DNA of 41,938 nucleotides from a bacterium (GCA_030622545.1 JAUXGA010000017.1:1-41938); one strand, 5' to 3'. Positions 33,406 to 41,169 are shown, counted from the stretch's first letter. Numbers and translations: made by a program. Notes: a model not told the origin generated them from the sequence alone.

Positions 33406-34011
33406 TCATGCTAAACCACTATCCTGCGAAGAGCTAACCGGCTTAGGAACCGTCATTCGGTGATATTCCAGCGCATCGCGAAGCTGACAAAGCGCAAGAA
33501 ATGCACGCTCATGCGCGGCTTTCACCGATGTCCATTCACTGACGAACTCAGGATAAGCCTCTTCAAGAGCGACACACAGAAGGATTCCCGTCTTCTCGAG
33601 CGCGCAGGCTTCGCCCAACGCATTCTCGACTGAAATCACGCGCCGAGCTGTGATAACTCCGATGTCATCCTTTTTGAGCCACTTTTCAAGCTTTAATGCG
33701 GAAAGCAACGGTGTTTCAGTCTGCGTAGAGATGACCTCTTCTATGGCCTGTTCAGGTTCGGACAAATCTCCTATGGCGCTCTCTAATGCCTGCCGCAATT
33801 CATCCCACTCGATTCGCTGAAAAAGCTCCCGATAGAATGCGGCGCGGTTCCGAAGGAGTCGTGTAATTAGAGGATGAATCATGTTTATGGTTTGCAGATA
33901 ACTCGCCCAACCGTAGGGGCGCCCCCACGTGTACGCCCGCTTTTCGCGTAAAATCCAAATTTTCCATAGCTTACTATTATACCGAAATTTCTGCAAACTT
34001 TCAACTCTCAT
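33406..34011 (-). CDS. Hypothetical protein, helical, cytoplasmic
   Basis: A 201-residue protein of no family I recognise. The first 43 residues (MRVESLQKFRYNSKLWKIW ...) are basic and poorly conserved in look; a second start at 33882 (MIHPLITRLLRNRAAFYRELFQRIEWDELRQ) would give 158 residues and may be the true one, though neither has a strong ribosome site. The rest is predicted helical, with acidic and Leu-rich helices (LESAIGDLSEPEQAIEEVI, LSALKLEKWLKKDDIG, EACALEKTGILLCVALEEAYPEFV, HERAFLALCQLRDALEYH). No signal peptide, membrane helix or catalytic motif. It is transcribed away from the tRNA and towards the C25 gene, with 295 bp of repeats between. Confidence 0.6.
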   Translation of the reverse strand: MRVESLQKFRYNSKLWKIWILREKRAYTWGRPYGWASYLQTINMIHPLITRLLRNRAAFYRELFQRIEWDELRQALESAIGDLSEPEQAIEEVISTQTETPLLSALKLEKWLKKDDIGVITARRVISVENALGEACALEKTGILLCVALEEAYPEFVSEWTSVKAAHERAFLALCQLRDALEYHRMTVPKPVSSSQDSGLA

Positions 34012-34065
34012 TTACAATAGTTTAGGAACAAATTCCAGGTTTCCTCGCTCAATTTGCGTTTTCTC

Positions 34066-34094
34066 TTGACTTTTTCAAGGAAGTTTCCTATGTT
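34066..34094 (+). promoter_or_regulatory. Promoter of the tRNA-Gly gene
   Basis: TTGACT (34066-34071), 17 bp, TATGTT (34089-34094); the tRNA starts 73 bp further on, room for a normal 5' leader removed by RNase P. Confidence 0.7.
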
Positions 34095-34167
34095 CCATTT
34101 GCCCGGACGAATCGTTCCCTGGACGCCACGCACGGACCAGAACTCGGTTCGTTTTCCGGGCAACTCT

Positions 34168-34239
34168 GCGGCTGTGACGCAATGGTAGCGTATCAGCTTC
34201 CCAAGCTGGGTGTTGCGGGTTCGAGTCCCGTCAGCCGCT
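34168..34239 (+). tRNA. tRNA-Gly (anticodon CCC)
   Basis: A complete 72-base cloverleaf. The acceptor arms GCGGCTG and CAGCCGC pair over seven bases. The D arm is ACGC-AATGGTA-GCGT. The anticodon arm is CAGC-TTCCCAA-GCTG with CCC in the middle of the loop. The T arm is GCGGG-TTCGAGT-CCCGT, and the discriminator base is T. CCA is not encoded (the next bases are CAAT). It reads the GGG codon. tRNA genes are common targets for integrating elements, and a recombinase remnant follows within 250 bp. Confidence 0.95.
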
Positions 34240-34340
34240 CAATGTAAGTATCTGTGTATTATCTAATAAGTGGCGGCAAAGATGGTTTATTGCGGTTGTT
34301 GCGTGTAGTCGTAAGTTCAATATTTTGGGCGGAAATTGAC

Positions 34341-34366
34341 CGAAAGTGTCTACGGTAGACACTTCG
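34341..34366. repeat. Near-perfect inverted repeat downstream of tRNA-Gly
   Basis: GTGTCTAC and GTAGACAC lie around a single G; outer bases CGAAA and TTCG extend it to about 12 bp per arm with one bulged A. It sits between the tRNA and the recombinase remnant. It could be a recombinase or regulator binding site, or a cruciform. No partner copy is seen in the window. Confidence 0.55.
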
Positions 34367-34380
34367 TAAGTTGTGAATAG

Positions 34381-34405
34381 GCGAACCTTTTCGGTTCGCT
34401 TTTTT
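34381..34405 (+). terminator. Intrinsic terminator downstream of tRNA-Gly
   Basis: GCGAACC with loop TTTTC and GGTTCGC, directly followed by six T. A textbook rho-independent terminator about 140 bp after the tRNA. Confidence 0.85.
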
Positions 34406-34470
34406 ATGGGCTGTGTTGGAGCCCCGGGAGGGAAGTTATGTAGGAAATTCGGTTGGGCTCTCTGGGGAAA

Positions 34471-34587
34471 CTAACTTTTTGTCGGGGGGTAGGCCGCTTC
34501 CCGCAGATGTGCCGGATCCAATGCCAGATAGTGCCTCTCGGTCACTTTGACGCTGCTGCTGCCCAGAAGGCTACTGACATATAGATG
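34471..34587 (-). pseudogene. C-terminal remnant of a tyrosine recombinase (phage-type integrase)
   Basis: Thirty-nine codons open on the minus strand, from just after a TGA (34590-34588) to TAG at 34473-34471. They read SSLLGSSSVKVTERHY and then LALDPAHLREAAYPPTKS. LLGHSSVKVTERHY is the classic end of the catalytic domain of tyrosine recombinases; the Tyr of RHY is the DNA-attacking residue. The His of LGH is Ser here. All upstream parts of the enzyme are absent, so this is a relic. Its position next to a tRNA gene suggests that an integrating element once entered here. Confidence 0.8.
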
Positions 34588-34695
34588 TCAACACCTCTTA
34601 CGAATGATTATGCTGGAGATGGAATCTTTCGATTTTTTTTCCTATATTTATAGAGACGATCACGTCGTAAGGATATACAAAGCCTGGATCGACCC
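34588..34695 (+). promoter_or_regulatory. Leader of the glycan cluster with weak promoter candidate
   Basis: TTTCGA (34627-34632), 16 bp, TATAGA (34649-34654) is the best promoter-like pair, about 40 bp before the first start codon. It is embedded in a T-rich stretch. The first gene has no strong ribosome site. Confidence 0.3.
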
Positions 34696-35736
34696 ATGCG
34701 CATTGCTATGTTGTCTCCGATTGCCTGGCGGACTCCGCCCCGGCATTACGGTCCGTGGGAGCGCGTCGCTTCCCTGCTCACGGAAGGGCTGGTACGCTCG
34801 GGTGTGGACGTGACGATGTTTGCGACGGCGGATTCCGTTACGCGCGCTAAGCTGTGTTCGGTGACCAAACGAGGGTACGAAGAGGAAGACACCATCCTCC
34901 CCAAGGTGGTGGAGTGCCTGCACATCTCGGAGGTGTTCGAGCGTTCGGCGGAGTTCGACTTGATTCACAATCACTTTGACTTTCTACCGCTTACTTACAG
35001 CCGGCTGGTTGACACGCCAGTTGTCACCACGATCCACGGGTTCTCATCACCGAAGATCCTGCCCGTCTATCGGAAGTACAACAACACGGCGTACTACGTA
35101 TCGATCAGCGACGCCCACCGCGCCGAAGATTTGGACTACGTCGCCACCGTGCATCACGGCATTGACATCGAGAACTTCACGTTTCGGTCCAAGCCGGGTG
35201 GTGACTACCTCCTGTTCTTCGGCCGGATTCATCACGACAAGGGCGCAAAGGAGGCCATCGAAATCGCCCGGCGTTCCGGTCGCCGGTTGATCATGGCCGG
35301 AATCGTTCAGGACGAAGAATACTACGACCAGTTCGTCAGGCCGCATCTGAACGATCCGGATATTGAGTATGTCGGCAGTGTGGGGCCGAAGGACCGGGAT
35401 TGCATTCTCGGAGACGCCTGTGCGCTGCTGCACCCGATCAACTTCGCCGAGCCGTTCGGTCTGTCAGTTGTGGAGTCCATGGCCTGCGGCACTCCCGTGA
35501 TTGCATTCAACCGGGGCAGCATGCCGGAGATCATCGTGAATGGCCGTAATGGGTTTCTCGTGAACGACGTGGACGGTGCCGTGGAGGCCGTGGCCAGGAT
35601 CAATCGGTTAGATCGAGCCGTCAGTCGGCGGATCGTTGAAGAACGTTTCACAGTCGATGCGATGGTAACCAAGTACATCAAGGTCTACGAAGCTATTCTT
35701 GAAAGGCGGGTCCATCCCGATTCGACCGATGAGTAA
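34696..35736 (+). CDS. GT4-family glycosyltransferase
   Basis: A 346-residue retaining glycosyltransferase with the GT-B fold, which transfers a sugar from a nucleotide donor. It opens with the N-terminal Rossmann motif RIAMLSPIAWRTPPRHYGPWE and includes LIHNHFDFLP, VTTIHGF and VSISDAHR. The C-terminal donor domain starts YLLFFGRIHHDKGAKEAIEIA and contains the E-x7-E motif in full (E252 and E260 in EPFGLSVVESMACGTPVIA). No membrane anchor, so it works in the cytoplasm. It is first in a cluster with two GH130 proteins and a second glycosyltransferase and overlaps the next gene by 8 bp. The donor sugar is not readable from sequence; GDP-mannose is a guess from the GH130 neighbours. Codon use is more GC-rich than to the left of the tRNA. 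Confidence 0.9.
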   Translation: MRIAMLSPIAWRTPPRHYGPWERVASLLTEGLVRSGVDVTMFATADSVTRAKLCSVTKRGYEEEDTILPKVVECLHISEVFERSAEFDLIHNHFDFLPLTYSRLVDTPVVTTIHGFSSPKILPVYRKYNNTAYYVSISDAHRAEDLDYVATVHHGIDIENFTFRSKPGGDYLLFFGRIHHDKGAKEAIEIARRSGRRLIMAGIVQDEEYYDQFVRPHLNDPDIEYVGSVGPKDRDCILGDACALLHPINFAEPFGLSVVESMACGTPVIAFNRGSMPEIIVNGRNGFLVNDVDGAVEAVARINRLDRAVSRRIVEERFTVDAMVTKYIKVYEAILERRVHPDSTDE

Positions 35737-36676
35737 GTCACCTGTTGTTAAGCGATACAAACGCAATCCCATTCTGACAAAGGACGACGTACCTTACCCC
35801 GTGGCGACGGTGCACAACGCGGGGGTGGTGAAGCACAACGGGCAATACGTCATGCTCTTCCGGTCTCACCGGCACAACGGCCGCTCGATCATCGGGAAAG
35901 CTGTGAGCACGGACGGGATTCACTTCAAGGTAGTTGCGGAACCATTCCTGACTCCGGCGACGGAAGGAATCTTCGCCGAGTATGAAGCTTTCGGAGTAGA
36001 GGACTTACGCATCTGTCCTATGCCCGAAGAAGGATACCTGCTGACCTACAGCGGCTACTCACCTCACGGCGTGCGCATCATACTCGCGCGGACCTACGAT
36101 TTTAAGAAGGTAGAACGCATTGCTCCCATCAGTCAAGCGGATATGCGAAACGTGATCATCTTCCCGCAGAAGTTCAATGGCAAGTACGTACGCCTAGACC
36201 GGCCGCATTCGGAGATCTCTCCCTGGTCGATCTGGATCTCCTTTTCGCCGGATCTCGTTCACTGGGGGAACTCCCGGGTCATCATGAAGCCAGCGAAGTA
36301 TCACTGGGACGAAATGAAGGTCGGCCCAGGGGCGACTCCGATTCGTACGGATGACGGCTGGCTGCACATCTTCCACGGGGTGTATTCAACGATGGATGGT
36401 TCCGTCTATCGCCTCGGAGTCGCGCTGCATGACCTCAATGATCCCTCCAGAATCCTCGGCGTGGCCGACGACTGGATCCTGCAGCCCGAGGATCCATGGG
36501 AAATCGCAGGATACGTTCACAATGTGGTCTTCACCTGTGGCGCCATCCCCGAGGAAAATGGCACCGTCAGGATCTACTGGGGAGGAGCGGATACCGTGAT
36601 GTGTACGGGCGTGGCAGATATCTCGCGACTCGTCGAGCTTTGTCTTCATCATTCCCGGCCACCCATGCCAAACTAA
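35729..36676 (+). CDS. GH130-family glycoside phosphorylase or hydrolase, short form
   Basis: A 315-residue five-bladed beta-propeller enzyme of family GH130, most members of which split beta-mannosides with phosphate and release mannose 1-phosphate, reversibly. Family signs: NPILTKDDVPYPVATVHNAG at the N-terminus; FGVEDLRI with the general-acid Asp92; RLDRPH (157-160); the sequence MKVGPGATPIRTDDGWLHIFHG (196-217); VALHDLNDPSRIL; and HNVVFTCGAIPEENGTVRIYWGGAD. Basic residues typical of phosphate binding are present (R158, K197, H216), which favours a phosphorylase over a hydrolase, but I cannot prove this. The ATG at 35729 overlaps the preceding gene by 8 bp. Confidence 0.9.
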   Translation: MSKSPVVKRYKRNPILTKDDVPYPVATVHNAGVVKHNGQYVMLFRSHRHNGRSIIGKAVSTDGIHFKVVAEPFLTPATEGIFAEYEAFGVEDLRICPMPEEGYLLTYSGYSPHGVRIILARTYDFKKVERIAPISQADMRNVIIFPQKFNGKYVRLDRPHSEISPWSIWISFSPDLVHWGNSRVIMKPAKYHWDEMKVGPGATPIRTDDGWLHIFHGVYSTMDGSVYRLGVALHDLNDPSRILGVADDWILQPEDPWEIAGYVHNVVFTCGAIPEENGTVRIYWGGADTVMCTGVADISRLVELCLHHSRPPMPN

Positions 36677-36707
36677 TCATACGACAACGATAACAAACGA
36701 TAAGCCG

Positions 36708-38993
36708 GTGTATTCAAAACCCAAACTCAATTCCATTGCCGTGATCGGCAACTATCTTCCGCGGCGATGCGGCATCGCGACCTTCACAACCGATCTGTGT
36801 GAAGCGCTGGCGGCCGAGCTGCCAAGCGCTGATAAGGTGATTGCGATTGCAATGAACGACATCGATGAAGGATATCCATATCCCGATCGCGTGAAGTTCG
36901 AGGTTCGTGACCAAGACCCATCCGACTATCTGCGCGCGGCGGAGTTTCTGAATCTCAGCGGAACTGATGTGGTAATCCTCCAGCACGAATATGGGATCTT
37001 TGGAGGACCGAGTGGTTCCAACATCTTTCAGCTTCTGAACAACCTGAGAATGCCAATCTTGACCACATTGCACACGATTGGTCTGGACCCCACGCAGGAT
37101 CAGAAGTGGATACTTTCGGAGCTCGGACGGATCTCCGATCAACTAATCGTGATGAACCGCAAATCCATTGAAGTACTGAAGGATGTCTACGGGGTTCCGG
37201 AACACAAGGTTACCTTCATTCCCCACGGTATTCCTGATGTTCCCTTCACAGATCTGATCTCCTGCAAGGGCCGGTTTGAAATTGAAGGCCGTAAGGTCCT
37301 GCTGACGTTCGGATTGCTGGGGCCGGGGAAGGGGATCGAAAGTGTGATCAGGGCGATGCCGCACATCACGAAGCACCATAAGGACGTCCTATACGTTATT
37401 CTGGGTGCCACCCATCCGCATGTCATGAAAACCGTGGGCGAAGGATATCGCCACAACCTGCAGCAACTGGCTCGGGATCTCGCTGTCGACAGCAATGTGA
37501 GATTCTACGACCAATTCCTGGATCTGCAGTCATTGGCTCAGTTTATCAGGGCGGCCGACGTTTACGTAACCCCGTATCCATCGAGAAATCAGATTGTGTC
37601 CGGCACGCTGAGTTACGCACTTGGAATCGGGGCAGCGGTCGTCTCTACTCCGTACTTGTATGCGGAGGAGATGCTTGCCGACGGCCGTGGAGTCTTGGTT
37701 CCGTTTGACGATCCGGGCGCTATGGGCCAGGCGATTGCCAAGTTGCTGTCCGACGACGCGGCCCGCAACACGATGCGTAAGAAGGCATACCAGTACTGCC
37801 GATCCATGGTATGGAAAGAGGTCGCTCGTACCTACATGAAAACTATCCGCGAGACTCTGCACCACAACGCTGCCGTTCCCCGTTCCCCGGCCAAGATATT
37901 GCGAACTCGCGAGCCGGAGGCCCTGCCCACGATAAAACTGGACCACCTGCGAGTGTTGACCGACGATACCGGTATCCTGCAGCATGCCTTCTTTTCCATG
38001 TCTGACCCGGACCACGGCTACTGTGTAGACGACAACGCGCGGGCATTGATCGTCAGCTGCAAGTATTATCGGCGGACACTGGACGATACGGTTGTTCCAT
38101 TGATTAAAACCTATCTCGCATTCCTCCGGCACGCTCTCAATCGCGAGCGCGGGCGTTATCACAATTTCCTGTCCTATGGTCGTCAGTGGATGGACGCGGC
38201 GGGCGACGACGATTGCCACGGCCGGGCGCTCTGGGGCTTGGGTGTGGCGACGGCGATGGCGCCGGATGAGCTGACTCGCGCCGGGAGTGCAGCTCTGTTC
38301 ATTGAGAGCATGTATGCCGTGGTGGAATTCACCTCACCACGAGGCATGGCTTTTGCGCTCCTCGGGTTGCATTTCTACTTGAATGTCTATTCGGGCAATA
38401 CGACGGCACGAAAACTGCAACAGGATCTGGCGATGAAGCTCCTCGAATTGTTCCAGATAAACACAACTGATGACTGGCCATGGTGCGAAGACATGCTGGC
38501 CTACGCCAACGGCCGCCTCCCGGAAGCGCTAATGTTGTCCGGTCAGGATCTGGGCGAGTCGGAAATGGTGGAGACCGGGAGGAAATCGTTGACATGGCTT
38601 CTTGACATCCAGACGAACGAGCGGGGTCAGTTGTCCGTAATCGGCAATGATGGATGGATGACGCGTGGAGGTCACCGGGCGCATTTCGGTCAACAGCCCA
38701 TCGAGATAACGGCTCTGATTGATGCGTGTGCTGCGGCGTATCGCGTTACGGACGATGGCGAGTTTGTGCAGGAAGCCCGGCGCTGTCTTGACTGGTTCTT
38801 CGGCCGCAACGAATTGTGCCTGCCGCTGTATGATTCCAAGACCGGCGGCTGCTGTGACGGCCTCGAGCAGCATGGCGTGAATCAGAACATGGGAGCCGAG
38901 TCCACTCTCGCGGGATTGATGTCACTGCTTACAGTCCAAGACTTATTGAGGCAGGAGGTACGGTTGAAAGATCAGCAGGATATCGTCACGTAG
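36708..38993 (+). CDS. GT4-like glycosyltransferase fused to a helical (alpha/alpha)-type domain
   Basis: A 761-residue two-part protein. Residues 1-390 are a GT-B glycosyltransferase (IAVIGNYLPRRCGIATFTTDL, VVILQHEYGIFGG, ILTTLHTIG, VTFIPHGIPDVPF, LLTFGLLGPGKGIESVI). The place of the usual E-x7-E motif reads TPYPSRNQIVSGTLSYALGI, without either acidic residue. Residues about 410-750 form a helix-rich domain resembling an (alpha/alpha)6 barrel, with conserved-looking GYCVDDNARALI, DDCHGRALWGLG, HFGQQPIEITALIDAC and NQNMGAESTLAGLMSL. Asp and Glu in these motifs could be catalytic. I do not know a biochemical function for this fusion. The start is a GTG with no good ribosome site, 31 bp after the GH130 gene; the next gene starts 8 bp after the stop. 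Confidence 0.85.
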   Translation: MYSKPKLNSIAVIGNYLPRRCGIATFTTDLCEALAAELPSADKVIAIAMNDIDEGYPYPDRVKFEVRDQDPSDYLRAAEFLNLSGTDVVILQHEYGIFGGPSGSNIFQLLNNLRMPILTTLHTIGLDPTQDQKWILSELGRISDQLIVMNRKSIEVLKDVYGVPEHKVTFIPHGIPDVPFTDLISCKGRFEIEGRKVLLTFGLLGPGKGIESVIRAMPHITKHHKDVLYVILGATHPHVMKTVGEGYRHNLQQLARDLAVDSNVRFYDQFLDLQSLAQFIRAADVYVTPYPSRNQIVSGTLSYALGIGAAVVSTPYLYAEEMLADGRGVLVPFDDPGAMGQAIAKLLSDDAARNTMRKKAYQYCRSMVWKEVARTYMKTIRETLHHNAAVPRSPAKILRTREPEALPTIKLDHLRVLTDDTGILQHAFFSMSDPDHGYCVDDNARALIVSCKYYRRTLDDTVVPLIKTYLAFLRHALNRERGRYHNFLSYGRQWMDAAGDDDCHGRALWGLGVATAMAPDELTRAGSAALFIESMYAVVEFTSPRGMAFALLGLHFYLNVYSGNTTARKLQQDLAMKLLELFQINTTDDWPWCEDMLAYANGRLPEALMLSGQDLGESEMVETGRKSLTWLLDIQTNERGQLSVIGNDGWMTRGGHRAHFGQQPIEITALIDACAAAYRVTDDGEFVQEARRCLDWFFGRNELCLPLYDSKTGGCCDGLEQHGVNQNMGAESTLAGLMSLLTVQDLLRQEVRLKDQQDIVT

Positions 38994-39001
38994 GTGGAAG
39001 C

Positions 39002-40459
39002 ATGAGTCCAATCACTCTATCCAGAATGCGGCGGTCCTTGACCAGCGACCCGTCGCGAGTCATTACACGCTTCTACTACCCGAGCGGTCAGAAGCACGCG
39101 GAGCGTGTGGTGCAGCGCGTGCTGTCCCTGAATAGTGAGCAGCGACAGCAGACTATGCAATCGGTGCTGGAGGAGTTCGCTGCACGACACCACAACATCG
39201 AGCGCGTTCTCCGTACCAATTTCCGCAGAGTCGCCGATCTGCACGATCTGGACGGCAAGGTGCCATCCGATGCCCAGCTCTTGATTGGTGCGTACTTCAC
39301 GCACGAATACTCGGTGGAGTCCACCGCGCTGTTCAACCCGTCGATCGTGCCTCACCCGGACCAGTCCAACCTGCCGACGGGGGCGATACGGTTTGTCATG
39401 AGTCTGCGCGCAGTAGGGGAAGGTCACATCTCGTCGATTGTCTTTCGCAGCGGTACCCTGCATGAGGACGGCCCTATGATCTATGATGCTGTCAGCCCCA
39501 TCGCCGAGATTCCGATTCCGGAGTTCGACCCCTACTATGATAAGCACACGTTTACTCTCAAGCTGGATGAGATGCGTGCCCACAATAAGACCAGCGAGCG
39601 GATCTTCGCTGGCCTTCCTGATCACTTTCCGTCACAAGACCTCATTGCACGGCTCGAGGAAGAAAAGAATAGGGGAGAACATACGCAGGCGGAGCGTGAA
39701 ACCATCGAAACCATCGAGACGATCGCCGAGTCGAACTACACGCTGACCTTTCGCAAAGACACGGACCTCGCGGAGCGAGTAATCTTTCCCGTGGCCCGCG
39801 GGGAAAGCAACGGCATCGAAGATGCGCGCTTTGTGCGCTTCGTGGAAGAGTCAGGCGAAGTTCGCTATCTCGCTACCTATACCGCCTTTGATGGCCATTC
39901 CATATTCCCGATGCTGCTAGAGACCCGGGATTTTCTGGTGTTTGACATGCGCACACTAAACGGCAAGGCAGCGGTCGGAAAAGACCTGGCTCTCTTCCCG
40001 CGCAAGCTCAACGGGAACTACTGCATGATCTCGCGGCAAGACGGCGAAAACCTGTTCATCATGCATTCGAACAATCTGCATTTCTGGCATGAATGTGAGC
40101 AGATTCAGGTACCGAAGTACAGTTGGGAGTTTATGCAGATCGGCAACTGTGGTGCACCCATTGAAACAGAGCAGGGCTGGCTGTTGTTGACACACGGCGT
40201 CGGACCCATGCGAAAATACAGCATCGGAGCAGAGCTGCTGGACATAGAGAAACCTTCCCGGGTGATCAGGCGACTGGGAGAACCGCTGATCGTACCGAAT
40301 GAGTATCAGCGCGAGGGCTATGTCCCTAATGTCGTGTACACCTGCGGTGCGATGGTGCATGGCGATAACCTGATCATTCCGTACTCTGTATCCGATACCT
40401 ACACGGGAGTTGTAACCACGAAGCTGAACATGTTGCTGGACAGCATGAAACAGGTCTGA
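39002..40459 (+). CDS. GH130-family glycoside phosphorylase or hydrolase, long form
   Basis: A 485-residue GH130 protein with an N-terminal helical extension of about 90 residues (QKHAERVVQRVLSLNSEQRQQTMQSVL ...) that the short form lacks, and a charged insert near 185-245. Core motifs are GAYFTHEYSVESTALFNPSIV, NGIEDARF with general-acid Asp274, FPRKLNGNYCMISRQDGEN, MQIGNCGAPIETEQGWLLLTHGVG, SIGAELLDIEKPSRVIRRL and GYVPNVVYTCGAMVHGDNLIIPYSVSD. The ATG at 39002 has GTGGAAG close upstream. Paired GH130 genes of different type are known for beta-1,2-oligomannan and beta-1,2-mannobiose phosphorylases in Thermoanaerobacter; that parallel suggests a polymer-acting and a disaccharide-acting pair here. 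It is the last gene of the cluster. Confidence 0.9.
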   Translation: MSPITLSRMRRSLTSDPSRVITRFYYPSGQKHAERVVQRVLSLNSEQRQQTMQSVLEEFAARHHNIERVLRTNFRRVADLHDLDGKVPSDAQLLIGAYFTHEYSVESTALFNPSIVPHPDQSNLPTGAIRFVMSLRAVGEGHISSIVFRSGTLHEDGPMIYDAVSPIAEIPIPEFDPYYDKHTFTLKLDEMRAHNKTSERIFAGLPDHFPSQDLIARLEEEKNRGEHTQAERETIETIETIAESNYTLTFRKDTDLAERVIFPVARGESNGIEDARFVRFVEESGEVRYLATYTAFDGHSIFPMLLETRDFLVFDMRTLNGKAAVGKDLALFPRKLNGNYCMISRQDGENLFIMHSNNLHFWHECEQIQVPKYSWEFMQIGNCGAPIETEQGWLLLTHGVGPMRKYSIGAELLDIEKPSRVIRRLGEPLIVPNEYQREGYVPNVVYTCGAMVHGDNLIIPYSVSDTYTGVVTTKLNMLLDSMKQV

Positions 40460-40572
40460 GCTGCCTTACCTATTGCATCATTGTGCCGATCACCTAACGT
40501 GATCACGGGTATACTATCCAGCCCCCGGTAAGATTAGCCTCTGACATTCAAACCGCCCCAAATCGTTGTTCT
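40460..40572. other. Gap after the glycan cluster, no gene seen
   Basis: I see no coding frame, terminator or RNA gene in these 113 bp. Confidence 0.5.
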
Positions 40573-40621
40573 TGGAGCCGCTGGCCAGAGTTGAACTGCT
40601 GACCCACCCCGATTACGAATC
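40573..40621 (-). other. Degenerate tRNA-Thr(CGT)-like 3' half
   Basis: Read on the minus strand, the segment begins GATTCGTAATC (an anticodon loop TTCGTAA with anticodon CGT), continues to GTTCAACTC (T loop) and ends CAGCGGCTCCA, an acceptor strand with discriminator and CCA. The T stem has two mismatches, the variable loop is two bases too long and no 5' half can pair with the acceptor, so it is not a working tRNA. 3' tRNA halves are typical footprints of integrated elements. Confidence 0.45.
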
Positions 40622-40835
40622 AACCTCAGTCCCTCGGCATTCACCCTATCGCAGATGCGAAATCGCATCAATCACGGTGTCTAACCCTAATCCGTAACAC
40701 TTACCGAAAAACAAGCGCTTCCGATCCCAATTTCTCGTCCTGGGTCCCCACTTTGGCTGTCACTTGCGCTTGCTTGCTTCCATATGCATTCACTTGGGAC
40801 AGCGGCAGACGTTGCGCCTGATCACACAAGACAAG
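40622..40835. other. Gap between tRNA-like fragment and terminator
   Basis: No gene recognised. One short hairpin, GATGCGA with TCGCATC (around 40654-40669), lies in the middle. Confidence 0.45.
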
Positions 40836-40873
40836 AAAAAAGGGCTGAACCCATACGATGGGACAGCCCTTTT
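40836..40873 (-). terminator. Terminator of the RRM protein gene
   Basis: AAAAGGGCTG pairs with CAGCCCTTTT; an inner CCAT/ATGG extends the stem. On the minus strand six T end the hairpin. It starts about 20 bp after the stop codon. Confidence 0.85.
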
Positions 40874-40893
40874 ACATTCACCATAAGAACGAT

Positions 40894-41169
40894 TTAGTAG
40901 CGTTCGCGACGAGCCGGACGCTCTCCCTTGGGCTTCGCTTCGTTGACCGTCATTTTGCGGCCTTGCGTCTCGCTCTCGTTCAATGCGCCGATAGCTGCAC
41001 GGGCTTCGGAGTCATTGGGCATTTCCACAAACCCAAAACCCTTGCTGCGGTTTGACATCCGATCCATGACCACGCTTGCGCGGTCTACCGTGCCATACTC
41101 TTCGAACATGGTGCGGAGATCGTTTTCCGATGTCTCGTAAGACAGATTGCCGACATAAATGTTTACCAT
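40894..41169 (-). CDS. RRM-domain RNA-binding protein
   Basis: A 91-residue protein with one RNA recognition motif, covering residues 1-78. RNP2 is IYVGNL (4-9) and RNP1 is KGFGFVEM (44-51) with its aromatic residues; LRTMFEEYGTVDRASVVMDR lies between. A short basic tail (PKGERPARRERY) replaces the Gly-rich tail of longer relatives. Such proteins in bacteria are often cold-induced RNA chaperones. AAAGG lies about eight bases before the ATG. A stem-loop (TGGGGA with TCCCCA, 41191-41207) sits just above the ribosome site. The unassigned leader suggests post-transcriptional control, as usual for cold-shock RNA binders. It has its own terminator and no operon partners. Confidence 0.93.
   Translation of the reverse strand: MVNIYVGNLSYETSENDLRTMFEEYGTVDRASVVMDRMSNRSKGFGFVEMPNDSEARAAIGALNESETQGRKMTVNEAKPKGERPARRERY

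Noticed and set aside
40573-40621. A functional tRNA-Thr gene on the minus strand.
   Set aside because: No 5' half pairs with the acceptor strand, the T stem has mismatches and the variable loop is too long; kept only as a tRNA-like fragment.
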